From: Mucisphaera sp965279675
Lineage (GTDB): Bacteria > Planctomycetota > Phycisphaerae > Phycisphaerales > Phycisphaeraceae
Direction: 5' to 3'
Assembly: GCF_965279675.1 (NCBI RefSeq)
Contig: NZ_CBDIIJ010000002.1
Coordinates: 2,852,001-2,916,000 of the forward strand
DNA length: 64,000 bases
Within the stretch, counting starts at the first letter, position 1; each line of letters begins with the position of its first letter. Below the pieces are notes generated by a model that worked only from the letters and a program-made list of their open reading frames with translations, ran no database searches and was not told where the DNA came from. A program made the translations under genes and the position numbers. Positions 9,074 through 19,098 of the stretch are shown piece after piece.

Positions 9074-9102
9074 TCGACAGACTCAGCCGCGCGACCGATA
9101 AT
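9074..9102 (+). promoter_or_regulatory. Sigma-70 type promoter for the coiled-coil membrane protein gene
   Basis: TCGACA at 9074-9079 and GATAAT at 9097-9102 are separated by 17 bases. Each hexamer differs from the TTGACA/TATAAT consensus at one base. A start site near 9109 would give a leader of about 95 bases before the ATG at 9203. It also excludes the in-frame ATG at 9101, which lies inside the -10 box. Confidence 0.6.
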
Positions 9103-9202
9103 GGTGGAGAATCATGACTCGCCCTGTGACAGGATTGCAGGACGGGTACTGGCCATGCCCCGTTGCAGGCCGGCTTATTTGTCTGTCCCCAGGAGTGACT
9201 GG

Positions 9203-10291
9203 ATGTCGACGATGACGATGCGGATTTCTGACCGGCTGCTGCGATTTTTCGATGTGCGGCGCTGGTTTCGCAGATCGGACGAGACGGCGCAGGGCGGGGA
9301 CGTGATGGCGATTTCCGCTGCCCGCGGCGGGCGAGAGAGTGCGATGGCTCGTCTGGAGCAGGGCTACGAAGAGGTGATTGAGGTGATGGCGGCGGTGAAG
9401 GCGCACACGCACGATCAGGCGGAGCGTTCGGAGCAGTTGCTGGAAGTGGTTCGTGAGGTCCCGCAGGCCGTGGCTCAGCTCCGCCAGATGGCGGATACAC
9501 AGAAAAAGATGGCGGCTCTCCTGCAGAAGCAGATGACGGCTCAGGCCGAGGATCGGGCGCTGCTGAATGTGACGCTGGGTCATCTTTCCAAGGCTTTTGA
9601 GGATGAGCGTGCGGCGTTGGATGCGGTGGCGGCGACGCTCTCGGATCGGAAGCGGACCGACAGTGTGCTTTCCGATCGCTTGGGCTCGCTGGGAGGGACG
9701 CTGGGGCGTCTTGATGAGACCAGCCAGGCGAGCACGCTGATGCTGCGGACCCTCGCCGAGCGGACCAAGCACGCTGATGGCCAGGTGAAGGATCTCTACG
9801 ACCGCGGCCGGCGGCAGATGATGCTGATGGCAGCGGCCAGCTTGTTTGTGGCGTTAGCGGCGGTGGGCGTGGCGGCTTTTGCGGTGATTCTGGCTCAGCG
9901 GAGTTTTGAAGCGGCGCCTTCGTCGCCGCCCGCTGTGACCGCACCGGCGGTGGCTGCTGAGGTCGAGCCGGGTACCCCCCTGCTTCCGCCGACTGAGCCA
10001 ACGACTGAATCGGTGCCTGCTGTGATCGAGGTGCCTGACACATCCGCCACAGCGGAACCGCAGGAATCGGCCAAGACTGAAGCGGAGCCGGTCTCGGTGG
10101 ATGAGCCGACGGCTGATGATGTGGCGGCGATGGTTGATCCTGCTGGTGAGGCTGCTGTTGAGCCGGTTGTTGAGCAGGTCCCTGCGGTGTCCGAGCCGGT
10201 TGATTCGGAGGCGGCTCAGGAAGTGGCACCCGTGGAAGCCGGTTTATCTGAGGATATCGTCAGCGAAACCGAGGAAGTGCCGGCTGAGTGA
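9203..10291 (+). CDS. Coiled-coil membrane protein with Pro/Glu-rich C-terminal tail, function unknown
   Basis: The 362-residue protein has a long helical, probably coiled-coil region (about 50-200), rich in Ala, Gln, Glu and Leu. One transmembrane helix follows (about 207-232, MLMAAASLFVALAAVGVAAF), then a tail of about 130 residues rich in Pro, Glu, Ala and Val, likely disordered and periplasmic. There is no enzyme motif. The layout recalls receptor-like or TolA-like scaffold proteins, but no family is recognised. The start at 9203 has a good Shine-Dalgarno (AGGAG, 7 bases before). Promoter elements at 9074-9102 support this start. The gap to the giant CARDB gene is about 200 bases, so co-transcription is possible but not evident. 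Confidence 0.7.
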   Translation: MSTMTMRISDRLLRFFDVRRWFRRSDETAQGGDVMAISAARGGRESAMARLEQGYEEVIEVMAAVKAHTHDQAERSEQLLEVVREVPQAVAQLRQMADTQKKMAALLQKQMTAQAEDRALLNVTLGHLSKAFEDERAALDAVAATLSDRKRTDSVLSDRLGSLGGTLGRLDETSQASTLMLRTLAERTKHADGQVKDLYDRGRRQMMLMAAASLFVALAAVGVAAFAVILAQRSFEAAPSSPPAVTAPAVAAEVEPGTPLLPPTEPTTESVPAVIEVPDTSATAEPQESAKTEAEPVSVDEPTADDVAAMVDPAGEAAVEPVVEQVPAVSEPVDSEAAQEVAPVEAGLSEDIVSETEEVPAE

Positions 10292-10497
10292 CGGTGGCCG
10301 GTGTTGGCTGAGCGATTGCCTTTCGCGTCCTTGTGGTTGTGTGAAGGACCGTCGATGCTGGATGTTGGGCTTGGTTTTTCGGGGCCTTTGAGACTGCGCT
10401 GGGGGGATTTGTGGGTTATTCTTGGCATGACCTGTCTGGCGGTGACCGTGGCCGACCGCGGCGATCGCTTATCTCTTTATTTGCAGCGAGACGTGAC

Positions 10498-13400
10498 ATG
10501 AGTCGTTGGATCAAGCGTGTGGGTCGTGCGGTGCCCGGTGTTGGTGGGGATCGGCAGGCTGCGCCGCAGCCGGCAAGGCTGGAGCCGCTGGAGCCCCGGG
10601 TGCTGCTGACGGCGGTGGTGGCGAACGCCATCGATGACTTCAACGAGACCTCGGGGGCGGATGATCGCGTGATCAATCTGTTCGAGGTGTTCGATGACGC
10701 GGAGGCGATCTACCGCTTCACGCTGGCGCAGTCGGTTGGAGCCGGTCTCGACAACTTCATCGATGTGGATCTGTTTGAGGATGTGACCCCGCTGACGGTG
10801 GCCAACTTCCGGAGCTATGCGGACACCGATGATTATGTGAACACGATCATCCACCGTTCTGTGTCCGATTTCATTGTTCAGGGTGGCGGCTTCACGGTCG
10901 ATCCGGCCACAGACGTGGCAGGGTCGATTCCGCAGAATGCCGCGGTACAGAATGAGCCGGGCATCTCCAACACGCGTGGCACCATCGCGATGGCGAAGCT
11001 GGGTGGCAATCCCAACTCGGCGACGAATCAGTGGTTCTTCAATCTCAATGACGACAACGCGACGGCACCGGGCGGTGCGCAACTTGACTCCCAAAATGGT
11101 GGCTTCACGGCCTTTGGGCAGGTCATTGATAACGGCGTTGGTACAGGGATGGACGTGGTGGATGCGATTGCGGCGTTTGACACGCGTAACGTCAGCTCGC
11201 AAACCGGTCTGGGAGCACTCACCGACACGCCTGTTCGTGATCCGGAAGCCGATCCGATTGCGGCGGGTGACAACCTGGTGGTGTTCTCGTCGATTCGGGA
11301 GATCCTGACGTTCTCGATCGTCAGCAATACCGACAGCAATATCGCCACTGCGTCGATCGATGCGGACGGCCGGTTGACACTGGACTACAACGCGGCGGCG
11401 ACGGGATCGACCACGATCACGATTCGGGCGGAGGATCGAGACGGGAACACGGTTGACGAGGCTTTCACGATCACCACGCGTGATCTGGACCTGAGCATCA
11501 CGGCGGCCACCAATCCGTTTGCAGCGAGGATCGACCCCGCGTCCGGCGCGGGTGATGCGAGTCGGAATGGGACCGTGAGTGTCACGGTCCGAAATGATGG
11601 CGAACCGCTGGTGCCGGCCGACACAATCGACCTGCGTGTGGTGCTTCGCATCCAGGGCGCGCAGACCGATGCGCAGGACATCGAGATCGGCCGGGTGGAT
11701 GGGATTGACACGACGGCGTTTACCGGCAGCGGTGCGACCGGCATCGTGGATGTGCCCGTGGCGGTTGGGACGGGGGTGTTGGCGGCGGACTACGACCTGT
11801 TGGTTTTCGTCGATAGCGGTGATGCGATCGTTGAATCGGATGAGACCAACAACCAGTTTGATGCCGGGCGTGTGCGGGTGCAGACGGGTGACGTGCTGGA
11901 CCTTGAGGTGCAGACCGCGACCGATGATCTGCCGGCTCAGCTGAGCCCGGACCGGGTGAGTGATACCGATGGCACGGTCAATGCGACGTTCTTCAATGGC
12001 CTGGCAACCGATGTGCCGGAGGGCACGGTGCTGCGGGTCGGTGCCTTCCTGCGGCTCGCGGATGCCACGGATAACACGCAGGACATCATCGTCGGTACGG
12101 CGACCTATACCGTGGCGGCAGGAGAGCTGGTGGCCAACGGCGGGACGCTGGTCAACACGATCCCTGTGACGATAGAGACCACGTCGCCTCTGGGCCTCTA
12201 CGACCTGATTGTCGAGGTCGATACGCTGAATGAGATCGCGGAGGCGAACGAGATCAACAACCTGTTCACGGCCGGGCAGGTCACGATTGCGAACGATGAC
12301 GATCTGGCCGCGGTGTCAGTCTCGGGATCTTTATCACCAAGCCAGGGGATTTACGGGCAGACGCAGTCGGTGTCTGGCACCGGTCTGGTGACGATCCAGA
12401 ATCGCGGGGCGGCAACGATTGTGTCGCAGGTGGTGGACGTGGAATTTGCTCTGCGGCCGGTCGGGGTCAGCGACGACAGCCAGGACATCACGGTCGAAAC
12501 GACGACGGTCACCGTGATGGATCTTGAGTTGGGTGAATCGCAGACGATCTCGTCGATCCCGTTGACGGCGATTCCCGATCTGCTGCCTGTCAATCAGTAC
12601 GTGCTGGTGGCGAAGATCGATCCGAGCGATGCGATCACGGATGACAACCGGGATAACAATGAAGCCGTTTCGGGTGCGCCGGTGCTAAATGTGTTTGCAC
12701 CTCGCGATCTGTCGGTGCGGATTGATGGCACGACGCTGGCTGGGCCCATTACAGATGGCACGCTGACGAATGCGACCGTGGACCTGTCGGTGCTGAACAA
12801 CATCGAGAGCCTGACCGAAGGCCAGCAGGTGCAGGTGTCGCTGGTCCTGCGGCCGGTCGGGGCGACCGATGACGCGGGGGATATCTCGGTCGGTTTCACC
12901 ACGCTTGACCTGGATGCCATCGGATTTCTTGAGGAGCAGGCGTTTACCGGGATATCGATCACGGTGCCCGTGACAGCGGACATCGGCTCGTACGAGCTTG
13001 TGGCGATCCTGGATCCGAACGATCAGCTGGGGGAAGCCAACGAGCAGAACAATGAGGCGACGGCGGCGGGGACGATCGACGTGGTTGGAACGCCTCAGCT
13101 CGTGACCACGATCACGGACGGGACCTTCCCGTTCTCCGCGGCGGTTGGTCAGGCGGTTGATGGCACCATCACCCTATCGATCACCAACAACACGGCGGGT
13201 GCGATTCCGGCGGCAACGACCATCGATGTGGCGTTTCTGCTACGAGCAATCGTGACGCAGGGGACGACCACCGAAGATGACGATGTGATCGTTGACAGCT
13301 CCCGGTTTGGATCATTGACCCTTGATGTCAGCGGGCTGGGTCTGGGTGAAACACGGGTCTTCGAAGATCAGGCTTTGACGATTCCGGACACGATCGAACT

Positions 13401-16400
13401 GGTAGATCTGAATCCTAACGACGCGAACCCGCCCAACCTGACGCCCTTCCAGATCATTGGTCTGATCGATACGGGCGAGGTGGTTGATATTGAGCGAGAG
13501 GCCGAGGGCCCGCTTTTTGCGTTGCGTGATGCGGACGACATCAGTGTCAGCATCGATGGCTCGACAGGCATTGTCGATGGTTCGGCGATTGACATTACGA
13601 GTGGTGCCAGCGGGACGGTTGATCTTAGTATCAACAACGGGCCGACTGCTTTGGGGCCGTTCTATGCGTTCACGCCCTACAGGCTTGTGCTACGTGAGGT
13701 GGGGGCTGCGAACTCGGATAACGACATCCTGGTGAGTGCAGACGGCCTGACAGAGAACCTCAACGGGCTGGCGGCGGGTGCCAGCCGATCGATCACGGGG
13801 GTCGGCTTCACGATTCCTACCAGTGGTATCTCGGCTGGTGACTACGAACTGATCGCGATCATTAATACCGAAGAGCAGGCGCTGCTGGAAGCCAATATCG
13901 ACAACAACGAAGCGGTTGTCGCGACGGTCACGCTGGCCAGTGCGCCCGATCTGGTGGTCGAGGTCGATGATTCAGCGACAACGCTGCCCGAGACGATCGG
14001 GCAGGATGTCACCAACACGGATGTCGAGGTGCTGATCAGCAACCTCGGGCTGGCGGTGGCGGGCCCGCAGACGATCGATGTCTCGGTGTTCCTGCGGCCG
14101 GCGGGGGCGAGCGATGACAGCGGGGACATCCTGATCGGTGCTTCGGATGATCTGGATATCGCAGGACTCTCCGCGGGGACACCCCTCAGTGAAACGATTG
14201 CGGTCACGGTCCCTGCGTTGACGTCGGTGGGGGCTTATGACCTCGTCGTGATTGTTGACAGCGATTTCGGGGGCGATGCCAGCAACGCCGAGCTGATCGA
14301 GCAGGACGAGTCCAACAACACGGCGCGTCTGGCCGACCGGGTCCGGGTGGTTCAGGGATCGGACCTCACGGGTCAGTTCACCGATATCTCGGGCTTCGCG
14401 GGCTTCCTGTCGGTCGGCGGCGACGACACGGGCAACACGGTGACGCTGGCGATCACGAATGACCTATTAGCGCTGGCAGCTGGGACGATGATCGATGTGG
14501 ACGTGGTGCTCCGGCCAGTGAACGCCACGGATGCGACCTCGGATGTTGTGCTCGCCAGCGAGACTCTGAATATCGGCGGTGCGGGTGGGCTGGATGCCGG
14601 CGGGGTGTTTACGTCGGCAGCGATCACGGCGGACATCACGGGCAATCCGGTGACGCTGCCGGCCGGGACGTACCGCATTCTGGCGTTGCTGGATACCGGC
14701 GATGCCATCAACGAGCAGAACGAGAGCAATAACACGGTTTTCGGCAGCACGGTCACGATCGTGACAGGTCCTGACCTGACCGGGACGCTGGCGATCCGGA
14801 GCGGTTCGGAGAGTGGCGTGACCACGGCCGGCGGGACGATCGAGACGAGCTTTACGCTGAACATCGGCCTCGTGGATGTCCCCGGCGGTCAGGGCGATAT
14901 CACGGTGACCTTCGGACTCCGCACGGATCGCGGGAGCGGGGCCTTTACGGAGCTGGTGGTCGCTTCGGGTTCGCAAGTCTTCGCGATTGCCGGGCTGACG
15001 GCGGATACCGATATTCCTCGTAATTTTGACCTGACCATCCCCGCGGCGTTGGCTGAGGATTCGTATGAGATCGTGGCTTTCATCGACTCGGCTACGGCGG
15101 CGGTAGCCGATCCGGGCGACCTGACGGAGGAAGACGAGACCAACAACACGGCCTCTGCGTTCATCAGCGTCGGGCCGGCACCCGTGGTGGCCAACGCCCT
15201 GCAGGACCTGACCCGGCTGGGATCGGCGGCCAATGAGCGCATCAGCCTCTTCGATGTGTTCGATCACGGGCTTGATCTGTACCGGATCGATCTCGCGGCG
15301 AACGCCTCGTCGGTGGGCGAGAGCATCTTTATCCGGCTGCTCGAGGGTGATGCGCCCAACACGGTGGCCAGCTTCCGCGGCTACGCCGATCGTGGCGCGT
15401 ACGATCAGAGCTTTTTCTCGAATCTCTTCACGGGTGTGTCGCCGGTCGCGATTGCGGGCGGGTTCACGCTGGACCCGATCAGCGGAGGGATTCAGCGAAC
15501 CAGTTCGGACGCAGCTGTGGCCGCAGAGATCTCAGCGTCCAACACCCTCGGCACCCTTGCGATGAACAGGGTTGATGCCGAGGGCGGGTCGGGTGTGGAG
15601 TGGTTCATCAACCTCGCAGACAACAGTGCGGCTCAGGATGACCCGGTTAACGGCTTCACGGTCTTCGGAGAGGTGATCAAGGGCGGTCTGGATGTGCTGA
15701 CGGCGCTCCAGTCACTAGCGCCGACGGATCTGGGGGCAGCGGGTCTGGTCAACAGCAACGACTTCGGCAACACGCCGCTGATCGATGCCACTGCACCGAT
15801 CGATCTGTCCTCGGAACTCGTTCTGTTTGATCGGGTGTCTGAAGCCCTGTCATTCTCGGTGACCGGCAACACCAATGCGGCCCTGGTGACTGCGAGCATC
15901 GACCCTGATACACAGGAACTGGTTCTCGACTATCTGGAGAGCCCGCTGGGTGGCACTTCGACGATCACGGTTCGTGCAACGGATACGGATGGACGTTTTG
16001 TCGAGGACACCTTCACGGTCACGGTCCCCGCGGCTCCGGATTTGGATGGCACGATCACGGAGACCTCGCTCGAGCCGAACACCCGTCTGCTGGCTGGCGA
16101 AACTCACCGGCTGCGGGCTTCGGTTGAGATTGCAAATAGCGTGCTGGGCGAGGCGACCGGAGCGGATCAGCAGGTGGGTGTCAGTTTCGTGCTGAGGCCG
16201 GAGGGTGCTCTCACGGATCTGAATGATGTGCTGCTGCGAACGCTGATCGTGGATGTGAGTTCGCTGGCCCCGGGCGCGACGCAGACGCTCAGCAACGTTT
16301 CCCTGACCATCCCCGAAAGCACCGGGCCAGCACGTTATGAGCTGATCGCGTTGATCGACAGCGGTGACCAACTCAGCGAAGCCAATGAAACGAACAACGA

Positions 16401-19053
16401 GGCGCGTGCGGCCAACGACGGGGTCGTAACGGTCCTGAATCTGGATAACCCCGCGATTGATTTTGTTATCGGTTTTGGTGCCGGGCTGGACCTGCCTGTC
16501 GATCCGATCACCTCGGGCGATGGCACCCGTTACCGCGTGCCTTTGGAGGTTACGAACATTGGGAATGTCCGGGTGCCGCCGCGATTCTTCTCGACGATCG
16601 AGATCTTCGCCCGGCCGGATGGCGTGGTCGGCAGCAGTCAGGACATCCCGCTGACGATCAACAATCGGGAGGAGCTGCGTGTCAATCTGCGCGGGCTTGG
16701 CGTTGACCAGACGCGACGCTACAACGTCCGGGTCGAGTTGCCGCCTGACATGCCGACGGACGATTACCGGCTGATCGCTGTGGTGGATGCGTCGAATTTC
16801 ATCTTCGAGAGCAATCTCGAAGGCACCGGGGAATCCAATAACGCGGCGGTATCGGCTCAGACGCTGGATGTGGTCCAGGGGTTTGTGGATCTTGAGGTCT
16901 CGGAGCGTTCGGAGACACTGCCCGCGAACCTGCTGACCAACGAGCGATTGCGTGGCCGATATCAGGTTGAAGTGACCAACCGTGGCAACATCCGCAGCGA
17001 TGCCGGTGCGCGGGTCTCGGTCGAGCTCCGGGCCGAGCTGGGTGCTGAATCGATCGTGATCGGCAGCGCGGAGAACGTGCGGCTGCCCGCCTTGCGGCCG
17101 AACCAGAGCCGTCTGATCAATCTGCCTGTCAACGTACCCGAGGGCTTGTCCACTTCTGGCACCTGGAACATCACCGCCGTCATCACCGAGTTGACCGGGA
17201 TTAACGATGAGTCGGCGGGTAACGACACGACCACGCCGCCACTCGATCTGGTGGTGACCGACCGAGCGGCCGACCTGACGATCGATCTCGATCAGAGCCG
17301 AGTGCCGGCCACCATCACTGGTGAGGGCAACAACTCCAGGATCAACCTTCGTACCACTGTGACCAATGCTGGCACTGACGCGCTACCCGACAGCGCGGAT
17401 GTCGCCATTCAGGTGTTCGCGCGTCCGGTTGGTGGCAATGTGGACGGGTCCGATGACATCCTGATGCCGGTTTTCAAAACACGTGCGGACGCCACCAGTG
17501 TCAGGCTAAACGGCCTGGCGGCGGGTGCGTCTCGGCAGGTCAATCTTTCGGTGACAGCACCCTCGGCGACGCTAGCCGACATGCCCGATGGTGATTACAC
17601 CCTGGTGGTGCTGGTTGATGCCACGGATCAGGTGGCGGAGTTTGACGGTGTGCCGTTGAGCACCGCCGCTGAGGAGAACAATGAGGACCTCAGCACGGGC
17701 ACAGTTACGTATGACAACGACACCACAGATCTGGCGGTGAGCCTCGACCGTGTGCGGCTGCCCTCCGTGCTTGACAGGCAGGAGGGATATCGCGGGTCGG
17801 TGCGTGTGGTGATCGAGAACGTTGGCAATCTGGCGACACCCGTGGGCCAGAAGGTGGACATCATCCTCCAGACCGTGCGGGTGAGTGATCCCAGCCGGCC
17901 TGCCATCACCGAGATCCAACGTGTCGAAGGGGTGAATATCAGCAATCTTGCCAGCGGCCGGAGTGTGAGCCGGCAGGTTTCGTTCAATCGGCCCAACGGC
18001 TTCGTGAGCGATGGCGTCTATGAGTTGCGTGCGGTGGTGCTGCCAGTCACGACACTGGCCGATCTCGAGAGCGGGATCGATCCCGCTAACGTCGAGACCA
18101 ATGCGTCGAACAATGTCTCGTCCCGAGACCAGGACAACGCTCGTGCCCAGGTGCTGGTGTACGCGCCGGAGTTCCGTGATCTCGGGATCGCCGAACGCCC
18201 GGGCACGAATCTGCCTAACAACGCGGTGGTTTCCGGCTCCAACACGAGGTTGAGACTGGCGTTGTCGCTATCGAGTTTTGCGAACGCGGACTTCCCTTCG
18301 GGTTCAACTGCTGACCTCCAGGTGTTTGCTCGTCCGCTTGGCGGATCGACCTCGGGTGCCGATGACATCCAGCTTTTCCTCCCCGGCAATGCGGCGACGC
18401 AGTCTTTCAGCATCTCCGGGCTGAGGCACGAGCAGGTCAGGAACATCAGCACGAACGTGACGCTGCCCTCGGGTATCACGACCGGTACCTACCGGCTCGT
18501 GGCTGTGGTGAGTTCGGGTGATGAATCGAACAACAATCCCCCTTTCATCGGCATTCCGAACGTCTCCAGCAACAATCAGGTGATTCTGAGTGACACCTTC
18601 AACGTGGTTGGTTCGGCCGACGTCGATCTGGGCCTGACCCTGAGTTCACTCAACGGCTTTAACAACGTTGTCGAGACACCGGTTGATGCTGCTCCAGCGG
18701 ACCGGAACCCGATCACCGGCAGCTTCGATGTCACGATATCCAACCTGCTGCCCGGACGGATCGCCCCGAACGAAGTGATCGACTTCGAGATCATCGCACG
18801 CAACGATGCGGACGCGTCCGAAACGGTGATCGATACGATCTCGGGCATCTCGATCGGTTCTCTCAGCGGTGGTCAGGCCGTGACCACCAGCCTGAGTGTC
18901 AACGGCGCAGAAGGCTTGAGCACGGTCGGCACTTACACGATTCTTGTCCGGGGCACGGCACGTCCGACCCTGAATGAGGTTTCTTCGGCCAACAACGAGG
19001 CCATTATCAGATCAGGGTTTGAGGTCACCGTGGCACCGCCAGTTGCTCCGTGA
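10498..19053 (+). CDS. Giant exported protein: cyclophilin-like PPIase domains plus about 16 CARDB repeats
   Basis: This 2851-residue protein starts with a basic segment followed by LEPLEPRVLL, an export-associated motif of planctomycete giant proteins. Residues about 70-240 form a cyclophilin domain with IIHRSVSDFIVQGGGF, NTRGTIAMAK, NQWFFNL and GGFTAFGQVI. A cadherin-like segment follows, then nine CARDB (adhesion-type Ig-like) repeats. Near residue 1562 the pattern restarts with a second cyclophilin-like domain, a second cadherin-like segment and about seven more CARDB repeats. The second cyclophilin has lost the HR pair and the Gln, so it is probably inactive. I find no C-terminal dockerin or PEP-CTERM anchor. 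A likely role is surface adhesion or matrix building. ATG at 10498 is preferred to an upstream ATG (10411) that would put 29 unrelated residues before the export motif. hrpA follows after 45 bases. Confidence 0.85.
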   Translation: MSRWIKRVGRAVPGVGGDRQAAPQPARLEPLEPRVLLTAVVANAIDDFNETSGADDRVINLFEVFDDAEAIYRFTLAQSVGAGLDNFIDVDLFEDVTPLTVANFRSYADTDDYVNTIIHRSVSDFIVQGGGFTVDPATDVAGSIPQNAAVQNEPGISNTRGTIAMAKLGGNPNSATNQWFFNLNDDNATAPGGAQLDSQNGGFTAFGQVIDNGVGTGMDVVDAIAAFDTRNVSSQTGLGALTDTPVRDPEADPIAAGDNLVVFSSIREILTFSIVSNTDSNIATASIDADGRLTLDYNAAATGSTTITIRAEDRDGNTVDEAFTITTRDLDLSITAATNPFAARIDPASGAGDASRNGTVSVTVRNDGEPLVPADTIDLRVVLRIQGAQTDAQDIEIGRVDGIDTTAFTGSGATGIVDVPVAVGTGVLAADYDLLVFVDSGDAIVESDETNNQFDAGRVRVQTGDVLDLEVQTATDDLPAQLSPDRVSDTDGTVNATFFNGLATDVPEGTVLRVGAFLRLADATDNTQDIIVGTATYTVAAGELVANGGTLVNTIPVTIETTSPLGLYDLIVEVDTLNEIAEANEINNLFTAGQVTIANDDDLAAVSVSGSLSPSQGIYGQTQSVSGTGLVTIQNRGAATIVSQVVDVEFALRPVGVSDDSQDITVETTTVTVMDLELGESQTISSIPLTAIPDLLPVNQYVLVAKIDPSDAITDDNRDNNEAVSGAPVLNVFAPRDLSVRIDGTTLAGPITDGTLTNATVDLSVLNNIESLTEGQQVQVSLVLRPVGATDDAGDISVGFTTLDLDAIGFLEEQAFTGISITVPVTADIGSYELVAILDPNDQLGEANEQNNEATAAGTIDVVGTPQLVTTITDGTFPFSAAVGQAVDGTITLSITNNTAGAIPAATTIDVAFLLRAIVTQGTTTEDDDVIVDSSRFGSLTLDVSGLGLGETRVFEDQALTIPDTIELVDLNPNDANPPNLTPFQIIGLIDTGEVVDIEREAEGPLFALRDADDISVSIDGSTGIVDGSAIDITSGASGTVDLSINNGPTALGPFYAFTPYRLVLREVGAANSDNDILVSADGLTENLNGLAAGASRSITGVGFTIPTSGISAGDYELIAIINTEEQALLEANIDNNEAVVATVTLASAPDLVVEVDDSATTLPETIGQDVTNTDVEVLISNLGLAVAGPQTIDVSVFLRPAGASDDSGDILIGASDDLDIAGLSAGTPLSETIAVTVPALTSVGAYDLVVIVDSDFGGDASNAELIEQDESNNTARLADRVRVVQGSDLTGQFTDISGFAGFLSVGGDDTGNTVTLAITNDLLALAAGTMIDVDVVLRPVNATDATSDVVLASETLNIGGAGGLDAGGVFTSAAITADITGNPVTLPAGTYRILALLDTGDAINEQNESNNTVFGSTVTIVTGPDLTGTLAIRSGSESGVTTAGGTIETSFTLNIGLVDVPGGQGDITVTFGLRTDRGSGAFTELVVASGSQVFAIAGLTADTDIPRNFDLTIPAALAEDSYEIVAFIDSATAAVADPGDLTEEDETNNTASAFISVGPAPVVANALQDLTRLGSAANERISLFDVFDHGLDLYRIDLAANASSVGESIFIRLLEGDAPNTVASFRGYADRGAYDQSFFSNLFTGVSPVAIAGGFTLDPISGGIQRTSSDAAVAAEISASNTLGTLAMNRVDAEGGSGVEWFINLADNSAAQDDPVNGFTVFGEVIKGGLDVLTALQSLAPTDLGAAGLVNSNDFGNTPLIDATAPIDLSSELVLFDRVSEALSFSVTGNTNAALVTASIDPDTQELVLDYLESPLGGTSTITVRATDTDGRFVEDTFTVTVPAAPDLDGTITETSLEPNTRLLAGETHRLRASVEIANSVLGEATGADQQVGVSFVLRPEGALTDLNDVLLRTLIVDVSSLAPGATQTLSNVSLTIPESTGPARYELIALIDSGDQLSEANETNNEARAANDGVVTVLNLDNPAIDFVIGFGAGLDLPVDPITSGDGTRYRVPLEVTNIGNVRVPPRFFSTIEIFARPDGVVGSSQDIPLTINNREELRVNLRGLGVDQTRRYNVRVELPPDMPTDDYRLIAVVDASNFIFESNLEGTGESNNAAVSAQTLDVVQGFVDLEVSERSETLPANLLTNERLRGRYQVEVTNRGNIRSDAGARVSVELRAELGAESIVIGSAENVRLPALRPNQSRLINLPVNVPEGLSTSGTWNITAVITELTGINDESAGNDTTTPPLDLVVTDRAADLTIDLDQSRVPATITGEGNNSRINLRTTVTNAGTDALPDSADVAIQVFARPVGGNVDGSDDILMPVFKTRADATSVRLNGLAAGASRQVNLSVTAPSATLADMPDGDYTLVVLVDATDQVAEFDGVPLSTAAEENNEDLSTGTVTYDNDTTDLAVSLDRVRLPSVLDRQEGYRGSVRVVIENVGNLATPVGQKVDIILQTVRVSDPSRPAITEIQRVEGVNISNLASGRSVSRQVSFNRPNGFVSDGVYELRAVVLPVTTLADLESGIDPANVETNASNNVSSRDQDNARAQVLVYAPEFRDLGIAERPGTNLPNNAVVSGSNTRLRLALSLSSFANADFPSGSTADLQVFARPLGGSTSGADDIQLFLPGNAATQSFSISGLRHEQVRNISTNVTLPSGITTGTYRLVAVVSSGDESNNNPPFIGIPNVSSNNQVILSDTFNVVGSADVDLGLTLSSLNGFNNVVETPVDAAPADRNPITGSFDVTISNLLPGRIAPNEVIDFEIIARNDADASETVIDTISGISIGSLSGGQAVTTSLSVNGAEGLSTVGTYTILVRGTARPTLNEVSSANNEAIIRSGFEVTVAPPVAP
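11488..15175 (+). repeat. First CARDB repeat array (about 9 units) inside the giant gene
   Basis: Each unit runs about 110-130 codons. A typical unit opens DLxVxxx, has a central xRPxGAxDDxxDI block and ends YxLxAxxDxxxxxxExxExNN. Clear unit starts include DLSITAAT, DLEVQTAT, DLAAVSVS, DLSVRIDG, DISVSIDG, DLVVEVDD and DLTGQFTD. Units are divergent at the DNA level, so this is an old protein-level repeat and not a recent expansion. Confidence 0.8.
16036..19050 (+). repeat. Second CARDB repeat array (about 7 units) inside the giant gene
   Basis: It follows the second, degenerate cyclophilin-like domain. Unit starts include DLDGTITE, DLEVSERS, DLTIDLDQ, DLAVSLDR, DLGIAERP and DLGLTLSS. These units resemble each other (Arg-rich inner strands, NxxNxR near the start) more than those of the first array. 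That suggests separate expansion after the block duplication. Confidence 0.75.
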
Positions 19054-19098
19054 TGCTTGGACAACGGTTCACGGTCGTGTGTCGGGTAGTGCATCGCG

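Noticed and set aside
9009..10229. 406-codon minus-strand Pro/Ser-rich frame
   Set aside because: It is antisense to the coiled-coil membrane protein, which has promoter and Shine-Dalgarno support on the plus strand.
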